Of a stretch of DNA of 10,322 nt, positions 7,481 through 10,322 are shown piece after piece; within the stretch, counting starts at the first letter, position 1; each line of letters starts with the position of its first letter. Below the pieces are notes generated by a model. That model saw nothing but the letters and a program-made list of their open reading frames with translations. It had not been told where the DNA came from and ran no database searches. The translations under genes were made by a program, and so were the position numbers. The DNA comes from an uncultured Sutterella sp. (lineage in GTDB: Bacteria > Pseudomonadota > Gammaproteobacteria > Burkholderiales > Burkholderiaceae_F): contig CAJLGW010000065.1 of NCBI GenBank assembly GCA_905206345.1, positions 1-10,322 of the forward strand. The letters run 5' to 3'.

Positions 7481-7927
7481 ATGAAAAGAAGACATCTTCT
7501 CCAAGGTTCTGCTCTGACGATTTTGAGTCTCTTGACTCCTCATTACGCGATAGGACAAAGCCAAATGACAGCAACGAAAAAATTAATGAAAGTGAGAGTT
7601 TCCTAAGGTTCAACTTCTGTTGTCTTTACTTTAAATGACACTCAAGCCGCACAAGACCTTTATACACAGCTTCCCTTAACGGTTGATGTTGAAAACTTCA
7701 GTACCAACGAAAAAATCTTTTATCCAAAAAAGAAATTGGACATCACGGGAGCCTCTGAAGCCTATGCCAAAAAGGGAAGTCTTTGCTACTACGCTCCGTG
7801 GGGAAACGTTGTGATGTTCTACGCCCACTTCGGTCAAGGCAATCGTCTGTACTCTTTGGGAGAAGCCATTGAAGGAGTTGACAACATCGAAAAGCTCAGA
7901 GGCAAAATCACAATTTCAACCTTCTAG
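7481..7927 (+). pseudogene. Tat-exported cyclophilin-like-fold protein, interrupted by in-frame TAA
   Basis: One continuous reading frame of 148 codons is broken only by TAA at 7604-7606 (codon 42). Before the stop it encodes a twin-arginine signal (MKRRHLLQGSALTILSLLTP, RR at 3-4) and a short linker ending LMKVRVS. After the stop it continues in the same frame with GSTSVVFTLNDTQAAQDLYT, QLPLTVDVENFSTNEKIFYP and GSLCYYAPWGNVVMFYAHFG, the pattern of the small cyclophilin-like-fold family (about 110 residues). The stop therefore replaces one residue in the first beta strand; a single change from CAA, GAA or AAA would explain it. No frameshift is present. The only downstream start of note is a TTG at 7736, which would give a 63-residue fragment lacking the fold's N-terminal half. 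It is probably a recent pseudogene or a sequencing error. The exact function of intact relatives is not known to me. Confidence 0.82.
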
Positions 7928-7940
7928 AACAAACCTTTAA

Positions 7941-8828
7941 ATGAATATGGAAAAAACTACAATGATGGAAATTACTCTTAATAACAGTGTCAAGATGCCT
8001 ATGCAGGGCTATGGCGTTTTCCAAGTTACGGATTTGGAAGTCTGCGAAAAGGCTGTACTTGAGGCAATTGATGTCGGCTATCGTCTTATTGATACCGCCA
8101 GCTCTTATCAAAATGAAATGGCTGTCGGTCGAGCCATTAAACGCTCCGGTGTTGCACGAGAAGAGCTCTTTATTACAACCAAGGCTTATGTCCATCAGAT
8201 GGGATATGAAAAAACCAAAGCCGCATTCTACGAATCCATTGAAAATCTTGGACTTGAATACCTTGACTTATACCTTATTCACATGCCTTACGGTGATTAT
8301 TACGGTAGCTGGCGAGCAATGGAAGAGCTCTATAAGGAAGGTCGCATTCGAGCCATCGGTGTCAGTAATTTCCTTCCCGATCGCATTATCGACCTCTGCA
8401 ACAATGCGAACGTCACACCCGCTGTCAATCAGATAGAGTTGCATCCCTTCTATCAACGAAACGGCGAACTGGAATTGCTCCAAGAATATGGCATTACGGC
8501 TCAAGCGTGGGCGCCTTTTGCTGAAGGTCTCAACGGCATGTTTACCAATCCGATACTGACAGCTATTGCACAATCCCATGGAAAAACTGTCGCTCAAGTC
8601 GTATTGCGTTGGAATATTCAACGAGGTGTGGCAATTATTCCGAAATCTGTCCATCGAGAAAGAATGGAACAAAATCTGGATATTTGGAATTTTGAGCTTT
8701 CTCAACAAGATATGGACAAAATTTCGCAACTTGATTTAGCTCGTCCACAAATGTTGGATACCCTCAAACCGAGCGAAGTGAGAAGAGTTTATGACTATTT
8801 GAACAACCCTGTTCTCACTAGTTTGTAA
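7941..8828 (+). CDS. Aldo/keto reductase
   Basis: A 295-residue NADPH-dependent carbonyl reductase of the aldo/keto reductase superfamily (AKR5-like 2,5-diketo-gluconate reductase / morphine dehydrogenase type). The catalytic tetrad is intact: D51 and Y56 in GYRLIDTASSYQNE, K81 in ITTKAY and H114 in YLIHMP. The coenzyme 2'-phosphate site IPKSVHRERMEQNL begins at residue 233. The middle signature IGVSNF and the NQIELHP strand are also present. It lacks a signal peptide, so it is cytoplasmic. It starts 13 bases after the broken cyclophilin-like frame and was probably translated in concert with it. The start is uncertain. ATGs at 7941, 7947, 7962 and 7965 are all in frame and none has a strong ribosome-binding site; GGAA at 7949-7952 would favour 7962. 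The physiological substrate is unknown. Confidence 0.93.
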   Translation: MNMEKTTMMEITLNNSVKMPMQGYGVFQVTDLEVCEKAVLEAIDVGYRLIDTASSYQNEMAVGRAIKRSGVAREELFITTKAYVHQMGYEKTKAAFYESIENLGLEYLDLYLIHMPYGDYYGSWRAMEELYKEGRIRAIGVSNFLPDRIIDLCNNANVTPAVNQIELHPFYQRNGELELLQEYGITAQAWAPFAEGLNGMFTNPILTAIAQSHGKTVAQVVLRWNIQRGVAIIPKSVHRERMEQNLDIWNFELSQQDMDKISQLDLARPQMLDTLKPSEVRRVYDYLNNPVLTSL

Positions 8829-8845
8829 AGAACGGACAAATTACC

Positions 8846-9700
8846 ATGCAACTCATTGAAAACCAAACTTACGATGCCGAGCGCGCCTTTTATGGTCAAA
8901 CCGAGGTGCACTTTAAAGACGGTGCCCTTGATGGCCCAGCAGACGGCGAAAGCGCATTCAAGGAATGTAGCGACATTGTGATTGAAAACGTCTTTTGCAA
9001 TCTCCGTTACCCGTTTTGGCACAACCATGGTCTCAAAATCATTGATTCCGAATTAACCGATCTTTGCCGTGCTGCGCTTTGGTATACGGATCACGTTGAA
9101 ATTACCAACACAAAACTCCATGGCATTAAAGCATTACGTGAATGTGCGGACATTGTGATTGATCACTGCTCGATTGACTCTCCTGAATTTGGATGGTTTT
9201 CGAACAACATTGTGATCAGTAACAGTACGGCCAAGAGCGAATACTTCATGATGCAGGCAAAGAACTTAACGCTTAAAAACGTGAAGTTTGACGGTAAATA
9301 CTCTTTCCAATACAACGAAAATCTTACGATTGAAGATTCTGAACTCACCACCAAGGATGCGTTCTGGCACGCAAAAAATGTGACCGTCAAAAATAGCACG
9401 CTTCGCGGTGAATACCTTGCCTGGTTCTCCGAAGGCTTGACGCTCATTAATTGCAAAATTATTGGCACGCAACCCCTTTGCTATTGCAAAGACCTCACGC
9501 TCATTGACTGCGAAATGATTGATACCGATTTGTCATTTGAAAAGTCGGACGTTGACGCAACGATTTTGACAGCAGTTGACAGCATCAAAAATCCGCTCTC
9601 TGGCACCATTCGAGTCCCAGAGGTTGGTGAAATCATCCGTGATGAAAAATGGGCACTCGGCGAAATTGTGATCACAAAAGATTCAAGCAAATCGCTTTAA
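8846..9700 (+). CDS. DUF3737 family parallel beta-helix protein
   Basis: A 284-residue protein of the DUF3737 family, recognised from DGPADGESAFKE, LRYPFWHNHGLKI, CRAALWYTDH, LHGIKALREC, SEYFMM and AFWHAKN. About ten repeats with a 19-20 residue period begin near residues 41, 61, 81, 100, 120, 138, 157, 176, 195 and 214. Each carries a D/N-x-hydrophobic-x-hydrophobic-x-N/D-S/C pattern (for example NLTIEDSELTT, NVTVKNSTLRG, DLTLIDCEMID), as expected for stacked rungs of a right-handed parallel beta-helix. There is no signal peptide and no recognisable catalytic motif. Aromatic and His residues (YPFWHNH, ALWYTDH, DAFWHAKN) and Cys (LCYCKD) recur at the rung turns and could line a groove. It lies 17 bases after the reductase, with a weak GGA 9 bases before the ATG. 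Its biochemical function is unknown. Confidence 0.88.
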   Translation: MQLIENQTYDAERAFYGQTEVHFKDGALDGPADGESAFKECSDIVIENVFCNLRYPFWHNHGLKIIDSELTDLCRAALWYTDHVEITNTKLHGIKALRECADIVIDHCSIDSPEFGWFSNNIVISNSTAKSEYFMMQAKNLTLKNVKFDGKYSFQYNENLTIEDSELTTKDAFWHAKNVTVKNSTLRGEYLAWFSEGLTLINCKIIGTQPLCYCKDLTLIDCEMIDTDLSFEKSDVDATILTAVDSIKNPLSGTIRVPEVGEIIRDEKWALGEIVITKDSSKSL

Positions 9701-9713
9701 AGGAATAATTTAA

Positions 9714-10256
9714 ATGTCGAAGAAAGTATTAATTCTGACTTCAAGCGCTCGCATCGAAAGCAACTCTGAAAAGTTAGCTCAAAGCTTTGCAAAAGGTGCT
9801 CAAGATTCAGGTCACGAAGTCGAAGTCATTCGATTGGCTAACCGTACGGTTCAGTTCTGTCGTGGTTGTTTGTCTTGCCAAAAAACGCTACGTTGTCTCA
9901 TCAAAGATGATGTAGCTGACATTCTTGAACAAATGCGCCATGCAGATGTCGTCGTGTTTGCTACTCCTATCTACTACTACGAGATGTCGGGTCTTATGAA
10001 GACATTCTTAGACCGCACCAACCCCCTCTTCCCCCAAGAGTATCGATTCCGTGATATCTATTTGCTGGCTACGGCAGCCGATGAAGCAGCGCACGCCTTT
10101 GATCGTGCAATTGCAGGGCTTGAAGGGTGGATTGAGTGCTTTGAAAAAACGCGATTGGTTGAAGCGATTGTCGCTGGTGGCGTCACTGGCCCCGGTGACA
10201 TTGCAGGCCATCCGGCGCTTGATCAAGCTTACCGAGCCGGTCAAAGCATCGAATAA
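9714..10256 (+). CDS. Flavodoxin-like NAD(P)H-dependent FMN reductase with CX2CX2CX5C motif
   Basis: A 180-residue flavodoxin-fold protein of the NADPH-dependent FMN reductase / iron-sulfur flavoprotein group. The first strand and FMN-phosphate loop are VLILTSSARIESNSEKLA (5-22). ATPIYYYEMSGLMKTFLDRT (83-102) is the second flavin-binding loop and following helix. C49, C52, C55 and C61 form CX2CX2CX5C followed by IKDD, the compact pattern known from archaeal Isf, where it binds a 4Fe-4S cluster. Many bacterial relatives have the same cysteines, and whether they hold a cluster is not established. There is no signal peptide. AAGGA lies 9 bases before the ATG, and only 13 bases separate it from the DUF3737 gene, so it is the last gene of the operon. 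The C-terminus (LDQAYRAGQSIE) looks complete despite the intron end 11 bases after the stop. Confidence 0.9.
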   Translation: MSKKVLILTSSARIESNSEKLAQSFAKGAQDSGHEVEVIRLANRTVQFCRGCLSCQKTLRCLIKDDVADILEQMRHADVVVFATPIYYYEMSGLMKTFLDRTNPLFPQEYRFRDIYLLATAADEAAHAFDRAIAGLEGWIECFEKTRLVEAIVAGGVTGPGDIAGHPALDQAYRAGQSIE

Positions 10257-10267
10257 TCTTTATTTTT

Positions 10268-10322
10268 ATCGAGTAGGCGGAGGGGTTGCCCCTTTCCGCC
10301 TCTCACAACACCGTACGTGCGG
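10268..10322 (-). mobile_element. 3' end of a group II intron (domain VI and part of domain V), cut by the window edge
   Basis: On the minus strand, CCGCACGTACGG (10322-10311) matches the 3' arm of a domain V hairpin. A short joint TGTTGT follows, then a domain VI hairpin. In domain VI, GAG (10304-10302) pairs with CTC (10273-10271) and AGGCGG (10301-10296) pairs with CCGCCT (10280-10275). GGGG (10292-10289) pairs with CCCC (10285-10282) around a CAA loop. A single A, complement of 10274, bulges between the two lower stems seven positions from the end, as the branch-point A does. The intron then ends ...CTACTCGAT at 10268. The body, with or without a reverse transcriptase, must lie to the right. 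It sits antisense to the operon, 11 bases after the flavoprotein stop. Confidence 0.8.

Larger units (their letters stand above)
7410..7540 (+). repeat. Second copy of the promoter, ribosome-binding and Tat-signal segment
   Basis: This stretch is a near-copy of 6172-6301. Shared blocks are AAATAAG, CTTCATAAAATWATTTCA (W = A or T) and AGCACAAGGAGAT, at the same spacing to within one base. The first 20 codons follow: MKRRQVLQGSALGMLSVITP in the hydrolase and MKRRHLLQGSALTILSLLTP here, 14 of 20 residues identical. Similarity ends soon after the signal sequence, where the two mature proteins are unrelated. Synonymous codons differ (CGT CGG against AGA AGA), so the duplication is not recent. Confidence 0.7.

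Noticed and set aside
7604..7606. Programmed stop-codon readthrough or selenocysteine-type recoding at the TAA
   Set aside because: TAA is not the selenocysteine codon, no recoding hairpin was seen just downstream, and a simple nonsense change explains the data.
7736..7927. Independent 63-residue gene from TTG
   Set aside because: It is the in-frame C-terminal half of the broken cyclophilin-like protein, with no ribosome-binding site of its own.
8268..8729. 153-codon minus-strand frame inside the aldo/keto reductase gene
   Set aside because: It overlaps a gene with an intact catalytic tetrad and shows no family pattern of its own.
9714..10256. Truncation of the flavoprotein by the intron
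   Set aside because: The protein ends with the usual family-like C-terminal helix and its own stop codon 11 bases before the intron boundary.
10271..10304. GC-rich hairpin after the flavoprotein gene as a plain Rho-independent terminator
   Set aside because: It has no T-run on either side in the right place, contains a single bulged A, and is followed on its 5' side by a domain V-like arm, which fits an intron domain VI better.

Overview
The window looks like chromosome of a host-associated betaproteobacterium, most likely Sutterellaceae (Sutterella/Parasutterella-like). This is inferred from the ArgH sequence, which reads like Burkholderiales ArgH, combined with a lower G+C content and heavier use of TTG (Leu), CAA (Gln) and GAA (Glu) than most Burkholderiales. 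The genus is an inference and cannot be settled from the sequence alone.

Left half (1-5250), housekeeping metabolism. A bidirectional hairpin terminator lies at the left edge. It is followed by argH (argininosuccinate lyase, +), convergent with ade (adenine deaminase, -), with a strong 16-bp stem-loop between the two stop codons. A 155-bp intergenic region with an inverted-repeat cluster separates ade from the divergent pepD-type M20 aminoacyl-histidine dipeptidase (+). Two hairpins then separate pepD from the convergent lysR-type gene.

Right half (5258-10256), a small accessory redox module. A LysR-family regulator (-) is divergent from a Tat-exported alpha/beta hydrolase with a Cys nucleophile (+). 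The two genes appear to use back-to-back promoters whose -35 elements overlap. After a terminator-like hairpin, a second transcription unit starts from a near-copy of the hydrolase promoter and leader, with the same ribosome-binding region and a related Tat signal. It holds a secreted cyclophilin-like-fold protein broken by an in-frame TAA, then an aldo/keto reductase, a DUF3737 parallel beta-helix protein, and a flavoprotein with a CX2CX2CX5C cysteine motif. The shared promoter architecture suggests that the LysR protein controls both units. The substrate of the module is not known. Redox or electrophile processing split between periplasm and cytoplasm is an inference from the enzyme families.

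Right edge. Eleven bases after the flavoprotein stop codon, the 3' end of a group II intron begins on the minus strand. Domain VI with a bulged branch-point A is complete, and domain V is cut by the window edge. The intron body and any reverse transcriptase lie outside the window.

No tRNA, rRNA or CRISPR array was seen. The gene-free stretches are all shorter than 300 bases and are described under the regulatory and terminator entries.
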